Source: Chitinophagaceae bacterium (GTDB taxonomy: Bacteria; Bacteroidota; Bacteroidia; Chitinophagales; Chitinophagaceae). Taken from it: a DNA stretch of 64,000 nucleotides. The position numbers were made by a program, and so were the translations under genes. The stretch covers positions 107,499-171,498 of the forward strand of contig JADKJI010000002.1 in the NCBI GenBank assembly GCA_016721085.1, read 5' to 3'. This document shows, one piece after another, positions 25,053-35,201 of this stretch; position 1 is the first letter of the stretch, and each line of letters starts with the position of its first letter. The notes under the pieces are model-generated. The model had not been told where the DNA came from, searched no databases, and worked only from the letters and a program-made list of their open reading frames with translations.

Positions 25053-28000
25053 ATGGCTAAGAAAAAATACTGGCAAAGTTTTACAGAGCTAAACGACACG
25101 GAAGCACATAAGAAATTGGCTGCTGATGAGTTTCGCGAAGAACTGCCTTTTGAAAGCGGCGATGGTAAAAGTTTTACAGAAACACCTGCTTCACGTCGTG
25201 ATTTTCTGAAGTACCTGGGATTTAGTACTGCTGCAGCAATGGCTGCTGCCAGTTGCGAAACTCCGGTAAGAAAAGCCATTCCTTATCTTAATAAGCCACA
25301 AGACCTCGTACCTGGTGTAGCTGATTATTATGCTACTACCTATGTAAGTGGTGGTGAAGCCATTCCAGTTGTAGCTAAAGTAAGAGACGGTCGTCCTATT
25401 AAGTTGGAAGGTAATACCCTTTCTTCTTTCAGCCGTGGTGGTACATCTGCCCGTATTCAAGCTTCTGTTCTTGACCTGTACGATACTGCTCGTTTACATG
25501 CTCCTATGATGTTGAGTGGTGATAGCCGCACAGCTATCAGCATGGAAGCAGCAGATAAAGATATCCTCGCTGGATTGGCCGGTGGATCGGTTGTTCTGTT
25601 GACCGGTACTATCTCTTCTCCAACAACAAAGCAAGTTATTGCTGAATTCCTGGCTAAATATCCAGGCAGCAAGCATGTTCAGTTTGACGCTGTTTCTTAC
25701 AACGCCTTATTACTTGCCAACGAAGCTACTTACGGCAAAAAAGTTATTCCTTCTTACCATTTCGATAATGCAAAAGTGATTGTGAGTCTGGGTGCCGATT
25801 TCCTCGGAACCTGGTTATCTCCAGTTGAATTCACCAAGCAATACGCTGTTGGCCGCAAGGTTAACCAGAAGAATCCTGAAATCAGCAAGCACTTCCAATT
25901 TGAAAGTATGCTGAGTCTGTCAGGTGCAAACTCTGATGAAAGATATACTCACCTTCCATCTGCTGCAGGTACTGTTGCTACCGCGCTTTTGTCTGCTATA
26001 CAAGGACAAGGTGCTGCTGGTGTAGATGGTAAACTGAAAGCAGGAATTGAAGCTGCTGCTAAAGCCCTTAACGAAAACAAAGGCAAGGGTCTTGTAGTAT
26101 CAGGAAGTACTAATAAAGATGTTCAGATTGTAGTGAACGCTATCAACGAAGCAATCGGTGCTAACGGAACTACTATCAACTTCGCTTCTCCAATTCAAAC
26201 ACACCAGGGTGTTGATGCCGATATGGAAACATTGGTTGCAGATATGAATGGTGGTAAAGTAGGCGCTCTTATCGTTTACGGTGTTAACCCTGCATACGAA
26301 TATTACAATGCAAAAGCATTCACTGATGGCGTTAAGAAAGTGAAACTCTCTGTTTCCCTCAACGAACGTCTCGATGAAACTGCTGAAAGCTGCAAATACA
26401 TCGTTCCTTCTCACCACTTCCTTGAAAGCTGGGGAGATGCAGAACCAAAAGCTGGTTTCATCACCATGTTGCAACCAACTATCAACCCTCTTTTCAAAAC
26501 ACGCCAGTTCCAGGACAGCCTGTTGAAATGGAGTGGAAGTGCGGTTACATTCGATACATATTTCAAAAATAACTGGACTACTAAACTCGGTAGCCCAACT
26601 GCTTACAATAAGGCCTTGCAAGATGGTGTGGTAGAAACTCCAGCCGCTGTTGCAGGTGCCGCTTTCAACGGAGCTGCTGTTGCTGCCGCTGTTACTGCTG
26701 CCAATGCACTTAAGAAAGCAAGCAAGAATGAATTGGTAGTTTATCAAAAAGTTAGCCTTGGTGATGGTAAGCAAGCAAACAACCCTTGGTTGCAAGAGTT
26801 ACCAGATCCAATTACAAAAGCTACCTGGGATAACTATATAATGGTATCTCCACAATTCGGTAAAACTGAATTGGGTATTGATATTTCAGATGCACATCAA
26901 GCTGATAAGTATGAAGTGGTGATGGATAAGCCATTGCTGAATTTCACTATCAATAAGAAAGCATACAAATTACCTGTTCTGATTGTACCAGGTATGCAGT
27001 CTAATACTCTGGCTATCGCTATCGGTTACGGTCGTAGCGAAAAATCGGGTCGTGCTGCAAATGGTGTTGGACAGAATGCTTATCCATTCCTCAGTTATAA
27101 CGGAACAACAGTTGATTGGTCAACTGCTGATGTAGAATTTGAGAAATGGGATGGCGAGAAGACTCCAGTTGCACAAACACAAACGCATAGCAGTTACGAA
27201 GGTCGTCATGAGGTGATCAAAGAAGTTACCCTTAACGATTACAAGAAGAATCCAAAGCTCATCATTGAAGAAAGAGAAGAAGAGATTGGTAAATATGGTG
27301 GCATAGAGAATTATACAAAAGAAGGAACCCTGTATCCAACATATGATCGTCCGGGTATCAAATGGGGAATGAGCATCGACCTTAACAGTTGTATCGGTTG
27401 CGGTGCTTGTAGCGTGGCTTGTACTGCTGAAAACAACGTTCCTGTTGTTGGTAAGAGCGAAGTACTTCGTTTCCATGAAATGCATTGGATGCGTATCGAC
27501 CGTTATTTCAGCGGAGATGTTCACGATTCAGATAGCATCCAAACTATCTTCCAGCCAATGATTTGTCAGCATTGCGATAACGCTCCTTGTGAGAACGTTT
27601 GTCCGGTGGCTGCCACAAACCATAGCAGTGAAGGTTTGAACCAAATGACTTATAACCGTTGTATCGGTACTCGTTATTGCGCAAACAACTGTCCTTTCAA
27701 AGTTCGTCGCTTTAACTGGCTCGATTACACTGGTGCTGATAGCTTCGCAGATAACCAATTGACTTCAGGTGTTGGTAAACTCGATGATGCTGTGTTCATG
27801 ATGAACGATTCATTGAGCCGTATGGTATTGAATCCAGATGTTACTGTAAGAAGCCGTGGTGTAATCGAAAAATGTTCTTTCTGTATCCAACGTCTGCAAG
27901 AAGGTAAACTGAAAGCGAAGAAAGATAACCGCACTCTGGAAGATACTGATGTTAAGACGGCTTGTCAGCAAGCTTGTCCTTCAGATGCTATCGTATTCGG

Positions 28001-28214
28001 TAATGCGAATAATTCTAAGAGTGAGATCAGCAAAGTGAGAGCAGAGAATAACGAGCGTATCTTCTTTGCCCTTGAGCAAATTCACGTGATGCCGAATGTG
28101 AGCTATCTCGCTAAGGTTAGAAATGTAGAAAAACTTTCTGCAGTTCATCACACTGAAGACAATGTTCCTGAAACAGAAGGAAAGAAGGAACCCGCTGCTG
28201 CTGAAAAGCACTAA
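25053..28214 (+). CDS. actB: Alternative complex III iron-sulfur subunit ActB (molybdopterin-oxidoreductase-like)
   Basis: The start is the ATG at 25053; the frame is open upstream only through a tandem repeat. The 1053-residue protein has a Tat-type signal (SRRDFLKYLGFSTAAAMAAASC) whose Cys could be lipidated. A molybdopterin-oxidoreductase-like domain fills residues 60-780. A ferredoxin-like domain follows with CIGCGACSVAC, CQHCDNAPCENVCP, CIGTRYCANNCP and CSFCIQRL...CQQACP, the ligands for three [4Fe-4S] clusters and one [3Fe-4S] cluster as in known ActB. It links quinol oxidation in ActC to the hemes of ActA and ActE. The C-terminus ends in a short acidic and alanine-rich tail. Confidence 0.95.
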   Translation: MAKKKYWQSFTELNDTEAHKKLAADEFREELPFESGDGKSFTETPASRRDFLKYLGFSTAAAMAAASCETPVRKAIPYLNKPQDLVPGVADYYATTYVSGGEAIPVVAKVRDGRPIKLEGNTLSSFSRGGTSARIQASVLDLYDTARLHAPMMLSGDSRTAISMEAADKDILAGLAGGSVVLLTGTISSPTTKQVIAEFLAKYPGSKHVQFDAVSYNALLLANEATYGKKVIPSYHFDNAKVIVSLGADFLGTWLSPVEFTKQYAVGRKVNQKNPEISKHFQFESMLSLSGANSDERYTHLPSAAGTVATALLSAIQGQGAAGVDGKLKAGIEAAAKALNENKGKGLVVSGSTNKDVQIVVNAINEAIGANGTTINFASPIQTHQGVDADMETLVADMNGGKVGALIVYGVNPAYEYYNAKAFTDGVKKVKLSVSLNERLDETAESCKYIVPSHHFLESWGDAEPKAGFITMLQPTINPLFKTRQFQDSLLKWSGSAVTFDTYFKNNWTTKLGSPTAYNKALQDGVVETPAAVAGAAFNGAAVAAAVTAANALKKASKNELVVYQKVSLGDGKQANNPWLQELPDPITKATWDNYIMVSPQFGKTELGIDISDAHQADKYEVVMDKPLLNFTINKKAYKLPVLIVPGMQSNTLAIAIGYGRSEKSGRAANGVGQNAYPFLSYNGTTVDWSTADVEFEKWDGEKTPVAQTQTHSSYEGRHEVIKEVTLNDYKKNPKLIIEEREEEIGKYGGIENYTKEGTLYPTYDRPGIKWGMSIDLNSCIGCGACSVACTAENNVPVVGKSEVLRFHEMHWMRIDRYFSGDVHDSDSIQTIFQPMICQHCDNAPCENVCPVAATNHSSEGLNQMTYNRCIGTRYCANNCPFKVRRFNWLDYTGADSFADNQLTSGVGKLDDAVFMMNDSLSRMVLNPDVTVRSRGVIEKCSFCIQRLQEGKLKAKKDNRTLEDTDVKTACQQACPSDAIVFGNANNSKSEISKVRAENNERIFFALEQIHVMPNVSYLAKVRNVEKLSAVHHTEDNVPETEGKKEPAAAEKH

Positions 28215-28304
28215 GCGAAAGATTGATTGAAACGTTGACCTAAGTATAAAAAAAGCTGGTAACGATCGGTAAGCACCCAACGCCAACAGCTCAAAGCTTC
28301 AAAT

Positions 28305-29753
28305 ATGGCATTATTAAAGTACGAATCGAATGTAAGGCCTCCATTGGTGGAAGGAAAAAAAGATTACCACCAGGTTACTGAAGACATTGTGCGTCCTATT
28401 GAAGGACCACCCTCGAAACTTTGGTGGATCGGCTTTTTGGTTTCCGTGGCCCTGTTATTGTTCGGGGTTTACTCAGTATATCGTGAGGTAACTTACGGAG
28501 TAGGAGAGTGGAACCTGAATAAGACCATCGGTTGGGGTTGGGATATCACCAACTTCGTTTGGTGGGTGGGTATCGGTCACGCCGGAACCCTGATCTCTGC
28601 CATCCTCTTGCTCTTCCGTCAGGGATGGAGAACAGGGGTGAACCGTGCAGCAGAAGCCATGACCATCTTCGCGGTAATGTGCGCCGGTCAGTTCCCGATC
28701 TGGCACATGGGTCGTGTGTGGATGGCGTTCTTCGTACTTCCTTATCCAAATACACGTGGTCCTTTATGGGTGAACTTCAACTCACCATTGTTATGGGACG
28801 TATTCGCGATCTCTACTTACTTCACCGTTTCATTATTGTTCTGGTACTCTGGTCTTATTCCAGATCTGGCCACTGTTCGTGACCGTGCCAAATTGAAATG
28901 GAGAAAATATATGTATGGTCTGTTATCGTTTGGTTGGACAGGTTCTACCAAGCACTGGCAGCGTCATGAAAGTTTATCGTTAGTGTTGGCCGGTTTAAGT
29001 ACCCCACTGGTATTGTCGGTTCACACGGTGGTATCTTTCGACTTCGCCACCTCTATTGTTCCGGGTTGGCATACTACCATCTTCCCACCATATTTCGTTG
29101 CAGGTGCCATCTTCTCAGGTTTCGCCATGGTGCAAACGCTTTTGTTGGTTACCCGTAAAGTGTTGAAACTTGAAGAATATATCACCATCGAACATATTGA
29201 AGTGATGAATAAGGTTATCGTACTCACTGGTTCTATCGTGGGTATCGCTTATCTCACTGAGTTGTTCATTGCCTGGTATGGTATGAACAAATATGAAAGC
29301 TGGGCATTCATGCATAACCGTCTCGACTTGTTCAGTCCATATGGATGGAGCTACTATCTGATGATGGGATGTAACGTATTGTCTCCACAGATCTTCTGGT
29401 TCCGCAAACTGAGAAGGAATATCGGCCTTACCTTCTTCATGAGTATTCTTGTGAATATCGGTATGTGGTTCGAGCGTTTCGTGATTATCGTAACATCTGT
29501 ATACCGCGATTACCTGCCAAGTAGCTGGAGTACTTATTATAGTCCTTCCATCTATGAAGTTGGATTCTATCTCGGAACTTTCGGTCTCTTCTTTACTTGT
29601 TATTTCCTCTTCTCTAAATTCTTCCCGGTTATTGCTTTGGCTGAGATCAAGCATATCCTGAAGAAATCTGGTGAGGATTTCAAACCAGCAATGGAGCCGA
29701 TAGAAGAGGAGAGTGCAGAAACTTTCTACAAGGAAGTATCACACCATCATTAA
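28305..29753 (+). CDS. actC: Alternative complex III membrane subunit ActC (NrfD/PsrC family)
   Basis: The 482-residue protein has about ten membrane spans and belongs to the NrfD/PsrC family (WNLNKTIGWGWDITNFVWWVGIGHAGTLISAILLL). ActC contains the menaquinol oxidation site facing the periplasm and contacts the iron-sulfur domain of ActB. The motifs GRVWMAFFVLPYP and SLVLAGLSTPLVLSVHTVVSFDFA hold the conserved charged and polar residues near the quinol pocket. The C-terminus is acidic and ends in HHH. It lies 90 bases after actB in the same operon. Confidence 0.94.
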   Translation: MALLKYESNVRPPLVEGKKDYHQVTEDIVRPIEGPPSKLWWIGFLVSVALLLFGVYSVYREVTYGVGEWNLNKTIGWGWDITNFVWWVGIGHAGTLISAILLLFRQGWRTGVNRAAEAMTIFAVMCAGQFPIWHMGRVWMAFFVLPYPNTRGPLWVNFNSPLLWDVFAISTYFTVSLLFWYSGLIPDLATVRDRAKLKWRKYMYGLLSFGWTGSTKHWQRHESLSLVLAGLSTPLVLSVHTVVSFDFATSIVPGWHTTIFPPYFVAGAIFSGFAMVQTLLLVTRKVLKLEEYITIEHIEVMNKVIVLTGSIVGIAYLTELFIAWYGMNKYESWAFMHNRLDLFSPYGWSYYLMMGCNVLSPQIFWFRKLRRNIGLTFFMSILVNIGMWFERFVIIVTSVYRDYLPSSWSTYYSPSIYEVGFYLGTFGLFFTCYFLFSKFFPVIALAEIKHILKKSGEDFKPAMEPIEEESAETFYKEVSHHH

Positions 29754-29783
29754 TCAATTTTAGCAACTACTGAATCAAGCTAT

Positions 29784-30359
29784 ATGGCAGAAAAAAAATT
29801 TGTAGTAGGAAGTTTTACGGAAGAAGCGGTTTTGTTTGACGCCGTAAAAAAAGTACGCAAGGCAGGATATAAGCTGCACGACGTGTATACTCCCTTCCCT
29901 ATCCATGGACTGGATAAAGTAATGGGTCTTCGCGATACCAGCATCCACACTGCGGGCTTTATCTACGCTATCTTCGGAACGACTACGGCACTGAGTTTTA
30001 TGACATGGGTATTTACGAAAGACTGGCCTTTGAACATTGGTGGTAAACCCCATTTTGCTTTACCAGCATGGGTACCTATCATGTTCGAGTTCACCGTACT
30101 CTGCGCCTGCGTAGGTATGGTACTTACCTTTTGTTATCTCTGCCAATTGGCTCCTTTCGTGAAAAAACACCATTTCCATGAAAGAGCTACCGACGACTTG
30201 TTTGTTATGGCTATCGAGTGCACTCCAAAAACCAATGAAGGTGAAGTGAGTGGCTTCCTTAACAATGCAGGCGCCATTGAAGTGAATGTACAGCAAGCCG
30301 AAACCGGCTGGTGGCTGGGCACTTATGACAAAGACAAGAAAATGTTTGAATCGAAATAA
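29784..30359 (+). CDS. actD: Alternative complex III subunit ActD (DUF3341)
   Basis: The 191-residue protein has a DUF3341 domain. The cytoplasmic N-terminal part (FVVGSFTEEAVLFDAVKKVRKAGYKLHDVYTPFPIHGLDKVMGLRDTSI) is followed by two membrane spans (about residues 57-77 and 98-123) and a small cytoplasmic domain (DDLFVMAIECT). ActD caps the membrane part of the complex and is always encoded between actC and actE. No cofactor ligand is visible, as expected. Confidence 0.94.
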   Translation: MAEKKFVVGSFTEEAVLFDAVKKVRKAGYKLHDVYTPFPIHGLDKVMGLRDTSIHTAGFIYAIFGTTTALSFMTWVFTKDWPLNIGGKPHFALPAWVPIMFEFTVLCACVGMVLTFCYLCQLAPFVKKHHFHERATDDLFVMAIECTPKTNEGEVSGFLNNAGAIEVNVQQAETGWWLGTYDKDKKMFESK

Positions 30360-30408
30360 TAAGAAGTCAAAAAAGAACAGCCAACCTGTTAATCAATACT
30401 ATTTCACG

Positions 30409-31047
30409 ATGAAAAAAACAGCCATCCTTTCTGTTGCCATTGCTTCGGTGATACTGTTCAGTTGCGGCAGGGATAAAACAAAGCCCAATAGCGTATACAT
30501 GCCCGATATGATGTATAGCCGTGCTATTGAGACGTATTCAAACACCGACACACTGAAAGCACAGGGAATTTTCTATAACGCTACTCCTGTAAAAGGCACA
30601 ATAAAGAGAGGAGAATTATTCCCTTTCAGTATTGAAATGGATAAGGTGGGCGATTCCACAAACTATATTGCTTCCCGTCAGGTGCAGAACCCATTACCTG
30701 CATTGGATGCTGTTCAAACAAAAGAAGCTGAACGCCTTTACCTCGTTAACTGTGGTATCTGCCATGGTACAAAACTGGATGGTAACGGTCCTTTATATAA
30801 TGATGGAAAAGGTCCTTATAGTGCTGCACCAAGAGCACTGGCAACGGATCCTATTGTGGTGAATATGCCTGATGGACAGATGTTCTATTCTATCAGTTAT
30901 GGTAAGAACCTGATGGGTGGGTATGCTTCACAGCTTAACACTACCCAGCGCTGGATGGTTATTCATTATATAAGGAGCAAGCAAAAGCCTGCTGCTCCGG
31001 TAGCTGCTGCACCTGCCGCTGCTGCTGATACCACTGTAAAGAAATAA
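30409..31047 (+). CDS. actE: Alternative complex III monoheme cytochrome c lipoprotein ActE
   Basis: The start is the ATG at 30409, which gives a lipoprotein signal (MKKTAILSVAIASVILFSC, lipidated Cys19). The 212-residue product has one heme site, CGICHG, in YLVNCGICHGTKLDGNGP, and a distal Met candidate in NLMGGYAS. ActE is the membrane-anchored monoheme cytochrome that, with ActA, passes electrons on to the oxidase. The tail is rich in Pro and Ala (PAAPVAAAPAAAAD). The frame is open into the 3' end of actD, but the earlier starts lack a signal peptide. Confidence 0.93.
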   Translation: MKKTAILSVAIASVILFSCGRDKTKPNSVYMPDMMYSRAIETYSNTDTLKAQGIFYNATPVKGTIKRGELFPFSIEMDKVGDSTNYIASRQVQNPLPALDAVQTKEAERLYLVNCGICHGTKLDGNGPLYNDGKGPYSAAPRALATDPIVVNMPDGQMFYSISYGKNLMGGYASQLNTTQRWMVIHYIRSKQKPAAPVAAAPAAAADTTVKK

Positions 31048-31081
31048 TTAACCCGATCACGAATTTTATAAATTTCAGATA

Positions 31082-32074
31082 ATGGCTATTAAAGAATTTT
31101 TTGAGATACCAAAAAGATACAGAACCTGGTCACTGGCGCTGATGGGCATTGGGTTGCTGGCAATTGTATTGGGATTCTTTGTGTATGGTACCGGAGATGT
31201 ACATCACAAAACCGAGATCCTTCAAGGTAAAGAGCCATTCCTCAATATCAAATTCTTTTCAATCTGGACCATCCTTACTGTAGCATTATGGTGGTTTTTG
31301 GGATACCGCATGCGTAAGCTGTCATTGTCTATCGACAATAATCCTTTACCAAATGCGGAAGCCCGTCGTAAATATATCTGGAATAACACTGTATCTGCGG
31401 CTTTATATATCGTATGGTTCGCTTTAACAGTAATGTCAACTGTTCCCTGGTTGTGGTTGATGAGCATCGATCCACACTGGTACAGCACCATGTATAGCTG
31501 GTACACATTCGCCAGTAGCTGGGTGGCTGGTATAGCACTGATTGCTTTATTCGTAGTATATCTTAAGAATAAGGGATATCTGGAGTTCACCAACGAAGAA
31601 CACCTTCATGATATCGGTAAGTTCATGTTTGCATTCTCTGTATTCTGGACCTATTTGTGGTTCAGCCAGTACATGTTGATCTGGTACGCCAACATTCCAG
31701 AAGAAACTGTTTACTTTAGATCGAGAATAAGCACAGATCATGAAACAGGAACTTATAGTGGAATATTTTGGTTCCAGTTTATAATCAATTTCCTTGCGCC
31801 GTTGTTAATATTAATGAGAAGAGGTTCTAAGAGGAATTTCACCACTATCACCATCATGGCGGTAGTTATCATCTTCGGTCACTGGCTCGATTTCTATCAA
31901 ATGATCTTCGCCAGCGTATTGAGTGAGCATGTAGAACTGGGATGGCTCGATTTCGGAGTAGCCGCTGGTTTTGTAGGTGTGATTCTGTTCGTAACTGGAA
32001 ATGCTTTGGCTAAAAATCCATTGATTTCAAAGAACCACCCGTTTGTAAAAGAAAGTATCATTCACCATACCTGA
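31082..32074 (+). CDS. actF: Alternative complex III membrane subunit ActF
   Basis: The 330-residue membrane protein has about eight to ten spans and is placed exactly where actF is found in Bacteroidota operons, after actE and before coxB. Segments such as MSTVPWLWLMSIDPHWYSTMYSWYTFASSWVAG and FWTYLWFSQYMLIWYANIPEET are conserved in the quinol:cytochrome c oxidoreductase membrane subunit family. ActF is structurally related to ActC and binds beside it; it is thought to have lost or kept a second quinone or proton-path role, which the sequence does not decide. It begins 34 bases after actE. Confidence 0.93.
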   Translation: MAIKEFFEIPKRYRTWSLALMGIGLLAIVLGFFVYGTGDVHHKTEILQGKEPFLNIKFFSIWTILTVALWWFLGYRMRKLSLSIDNNPLPNAEARRKYIWNNTVSAALYIVWFALTVMSTVPWLWLMSIDPHWYSTMYSWYTFASSWVAGIALIALFVVYLKNKGYLEFTNEEHLHDIGKFMFAFSVFWTYLWFSQYMLIWYANIPEETVYFRSRISTDHETGTYSGIFWFQFIINFLAPLLILMRRGSKRNFTTITIMAVVIIFGHWLDFYQMIFASVLSEHVELGWLDFGVAAGFVGVILFVTGNALAKNPLISKNHPFVKESIIHHT

Positions 32075-32147
32075 TTTGTAATCGGGTTACGTGAATCAAT
32101 TTAGAGAGAGATTTTTGTTTGGATTGTATAACACTATTTGAATAATC

Positions 32148-33197
32148 ATGACAACAACTGCAATTTTTCTGGTGGCCATTTTAGTGCTGGGGTTCCTCAT
32201 CACTTTCCAAATTGCTAAAGCCAGCGAGTATGTTTCTGTGCTGAAAGGAGAGAAGAAATCGATGGAGCAGAGCAACCGCATCAACGGTTTCCTCATGATC
32301 GTTTTCCTGGTAGTAGGACTTATCGGCGTTTGGTATTGTAATGAACTCTTCTACAAGAAGACTTTATTGCCTTTCCCATCGGCTTCAGAACACGGAGAGA
32401 AAATCGATTTGATGTTGTGGATCACCATCATCATCACAGGAATCGTATTCTTCCTTACCCAAATTCTCCTTTTCTGGTTTGCTTATAAATATCAGCACAA
32501 TCCAAAAAAGAAAGCTTTCTTCTTTGCGCATAGCACAAAGCTTGAAATCATCTGGACAACTGTTCCTGCCATCACTCTTTGTATCCTGGTGGGTTTCGGT
32601 ATCTTCTATTGGTTCCAGATAACTGGCGAAGCACCTGATAACGCCATGAGAGTGGAAGTAACCGGTAAACAATTCGGTTGGATTTTCCGCTACCCAGGTA
32701 AAGACAACACTTTCGGTAAAAAATATTTCAGAAATATCGATGAGCAAAACAGCAATGAACTCGGATTGATCTGGGAAGACCCTGCATCTCACGACGACGT
32801 TGTACTTTCTCAAACAATGGTTGTTGCAAAAGGAACACCTTTGAAACTCATCATCAATTCCCGCGACGTTATACACGACGTTGGTCTGCCTCACTTCCGT
32901 TTGAAGATGGACGCTGTTCCAGGAACACCCACTACATTATGGTTTACACCATTGTACACAACGGAAGAAATGAAGAAGATCACAGGTAATCCTGAATTTG
33001 AATATGAAATAGCCTGCGACCAGATGTGTGGCAACGGGCACTATTCAATGAAAGGAATTATCAAAGTGGTTACACAAGCTGATTTCGTTTTATGGAGAGC
33101 ACAGCAGAAAGCCGCTTATTCTGCTATCACTCCAAAAGCAGAACCAGCAGCAGCCGACACAACAGCAAAAGCAACAGCTTTGCTGATCCGTAAATAA
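32148..33197 (+). CDS. coxB: Cytochrome c oxidase subunit II (CuA subunit)
   Basis: The 349-residue protein has three hydrophobic segments: an extra N-terminal one (FLVAILVLGFLITFQIA), then the two usual subunit II spans. A cupredoxin domain follows. CuA ligands are visible: His in NSRDVIHDVGLPHF, then C-D-Q-M-C-G-N-G-H-Y-S-M with two Cys, a His and a Met. The Glu usual between the two Cys is Gln here, which ligates through the backbone. There is no fused cytochrome c domain, as expected if the Act complex delivers electrons directly. Confidence 0.95.
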   Translation: MTTTAIFLVAILVLGFLITFQIAKASEYVSVLKGEKKSMEQSNRINGFLMIVFLVVGLIGVWYCNELFYKKTLLPFPSASEHGEKIDLMLWITIIITGIVFFLTQILLFWFAYKYQHNPKKKAFFFAHSTKLEIIWTTVPAITLCILVGFGIFYWFQITGEAPDNAMRVEVTGKQFGWIFRYPGKDNTFGKKYFRNIDEQNSNELGLIWEDPASHDDVVLSQTMVVAKGTPLKLIINSRDVIHDVGLPHFRLKMDAVPGTPTTLWFTPLYTTEEMKKITGNPEFEYEIACDQMCGNGHYSMKGIIKVVTQADFVLWRAQQKAAYSAITPKAEPAAADTTAKATALLIRK

Positions 33198-33242
33198 TAA
33201 GTTTCCGTACAAACATTTTTTCGACTATCTAAAAATAAAAGC

Positions 33243-35063
33243 ATGAGCCACGAAGCAGCATTGCATGGTCATTCGGAAGTTATCTCACATGATGCACATC
33301 ATGATGAACACCATGTGCATCATCACAAAGAGACTTTCATTTCGAAATATGTATTCAGCATGGACCACAAAACCATTGCCAAGCAGTTCCTGATTTCAGG
33401 AATGATCTGGGCATTAATTGGTGGTTTGATGTCGGTACTGTTCCGTTTGCAATTAGGTTATCCCGACCAAAGCTTCCCTTTCCTGGAAGACATTTTGGGT
33501 CGTTGGGCAAAAGGCGGACGTATTTCTGCTGAAAACTATTACGCCCTTGTTACCATGCACGGTACCGTTCTGGTATTCTTCGTGTTGACAGGAGGATTGA
33601 GCGGAACCTTCGCCAATTTCCTTATTCCGTTGCAGATCGGTGCGCGCGACATGGCCTCTCCTTTCCTTAATATGCTTTCTTACTGGTTCTTCTTCGGCGC
33701 CAGTATCGTAATGATATCTTCCCTCTTCGTTCAAACAGGTCCTTTTAGTGGTGGTTGGACAGCCTATCCGCCATTAAGTGCCTTGGGTGAAGCGTCGCCG
33801 GGTTCTAAAGTGGGTATGGACTTGTGGATCACCGCCATGGCTTTATTCGTGGTATCGTCATTGTTAGGTGGTCTTAACTATATCTCTACCGTATTGAACA
33901 TGCGTACAAAAGGTATGAGCATGACCCGTTTGCCTTTGACAATCTGGGCTTTGTTCTTCACTGCGGTATTAGGGGTATTGTCATTCCCGGTTTTGTTATC
34001 AGGTTTCATCCTGTTGCTGTTCGATCGTCATGCCGGTACCAGCTTCTATCTTTCCGACATTTTCATTTCTGGTGTAGGACCAATGGATCATGAAGGTGGT
34101 AGCGCCATTCTGTTCCAGCACTTGTTCTGGTTCCTCGGTCACCCTGAAGTATATATCATCTTGTTACCAGCCATGGGTATGGCTTCTGAGATATTGTCGG
34201 TGAACTCACGCAAACCAATCTTCGGCTATATGGCCATGGTGGGTTCGCTGTTCGCTATCGCTATACTGGCCTTCCTGGTATGGGCGCACCACATGTTTGT
34301 AACCGGATTGAATCCTTTCCTCGGATCGGTATTCGTGTTGCTCACCCTGTTGATTGCGGTTCCATCAGCTATCAAAGTATTTAACTGGCTTACTACATTA
34401 TGGCGCGCAAATATCCGCTTCACACCGGGTATGCTTTTCGCTCTTGGTTTTGTAAGCTTGTTCATCTCTGGTGGTTTAACAGGTATCTTCCTCGGTAATT
34501 CCACACTGGATATCACATTGCACGATACCTATTTCGTAATTGCCCACTTCCACATCGTAATGGGTGTGAGTGCCTTCTTCGGAATGTTCGCTGGTATCTA
34601 CCATTGGTATCCAAAAATGTACGGCCGCTATCTTAATAACACCATGGCGTATATCCACTTCTGGGTTACGCTGGCTGGTGCTTACCTGATCTTCTGGCCA
34701 ATGCACTACGAAGGTTTGGCGGGTATGCCACGTCGTTATATGGACTATAGCAACTGGGAATCTTTCAAGCAATTCGCTGAGCTGAACAAATTCATCTCTA
34801 CTGTTGCCATGATCGTATTCGCTGTTCAGATATTGTTTGTGTTTAACTTCTTCTACTCTATCTGGAAAGGAAGAAAAGTAACCACACAGAACCCATGGGA
34901 ATCAAATACACTCGAGTGGACTACTCCAATTCGTCCTGGTCACGGTAACTGGCCTGGCGAAATTCCAGAAGTACACCGTTGGGCATATGATTATTCTAAG
35001 GATGGAAGAGATTTCATTCCGCAGAATGAGCCGATTGGGCCGGACGAAACTACACCCCACTAA
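33243..35063 (+). CDS. coxA: Cytochrome c oxidase subunit I
   Basis: The 606-residue protein has twelve or more spans. The heme and CuB site is clear: MHGTVLVFF (heme a ligand His), WFLGHPEVYIILLPAMG (CuB His and the cross-linked Tyr of an A-type oxidase), WAHHMFV (two CuB His) and HDTYFVIAHFHIVMG (heme a3 and heme a His). It is the proton-pumping catalytic subunit, reducing oxygen to water. The N-terminus is unusually His-rich (HDAHHDEHHVHHHKE), which may help collect copper or metal; this is inference. Confidence 0.97.
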   Translation: MSHEAALHGHSEVISHDAHHDEHHVHHHKETFISKYVFSMDHKTIAKQFLISGMIWALIGGLMSVLFRLQLGYPDQSFPFLEDILGRWAKGGRISAENYYALVTMHGTVLVFFVLTGGLSGTFANFLIPLQIGARDMASPFLNMLSYWFFFGASIVMISSLFVQTGPFSGGWTAYPPLSALGEASPGSKVGMDLWITAMALFVVSSLLGGLNYISTVLNMRTKGMSMTRLPLTIWALFFTAVLGVLSFPVLLSGFILLLFDRHAGTSFYLSDIFISGVGPMDHEGGSAILFQHLFWFLGHPEVYIILLPAMGMASEILSVNSRKPIFGYMAMVGSLFAIAILAFLVWAHHMFVTGLNPFLGSVFVLLTLLIAVPSAIKVFNWLTTLWRANIRFTPGMLFALGFVSLFISGGLTGIFLGNSTLDITLHDTYFVIAHFHIVMGVSAFFGMFAGIYHWYPKMYGRYLNNTMAYIHFWVTLAGAYLIFWPMHYEGLAGMPRRYMDYSNWESFKQFAELNKFISTVAMIVFAVQILFVFNFFYSIWKGRKVTTQNPWESNTLEWTTPIRPGHGNWPGEIPEVHRWAYDYSKDGRDFIPQNEPIGPDETTPH

Positions 35064-35069
35064 TCGAAA

Positions 35070-35198
35070 GTCAGGGGGTTCGATAGGTTCAAGATGTTCA
35101 ATAGGTTCCATAGGAAGACTCCGATTTTCGGAGATTCTTCCTACTTCCGGTCTTTCGGACTTTCCGACTTCCGGACTTGCAACGTGAATTATAAAATT
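35070..35198. repeat. Stacked hairpins in the coxA-ctaB spacer
   Basis: The spacer contains GTTCAATAGGTTCCATAGG, the outer-arm words seen at 39412, 40147 and 43386. CTCCGA-TTTT-CGGAG follows inside a GGAAGA/TCTTCC stem, then the words CTTCCGG and CGGAC resembling the palindrome at 45885. No gene lies here. It is the only palindrome spacer inside the act-cox operon. Confidence 0.65.
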
Positions 35199-35201
35199 GA
35201 G

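Noticed and set aside
26100..26795. A 231-codon minus-strand frame inside actB
   Set aside because: It is antisense to a strongly conserved coding region and Cys/Ser/Phe-rich, as expected for a shadow of alanine- and lysine-rich codons.
32385..32894. A 169-codon minus-strand frame inside coxB
   Set aside because: Antisense shadow of a conserved gene with no independent start or motif.
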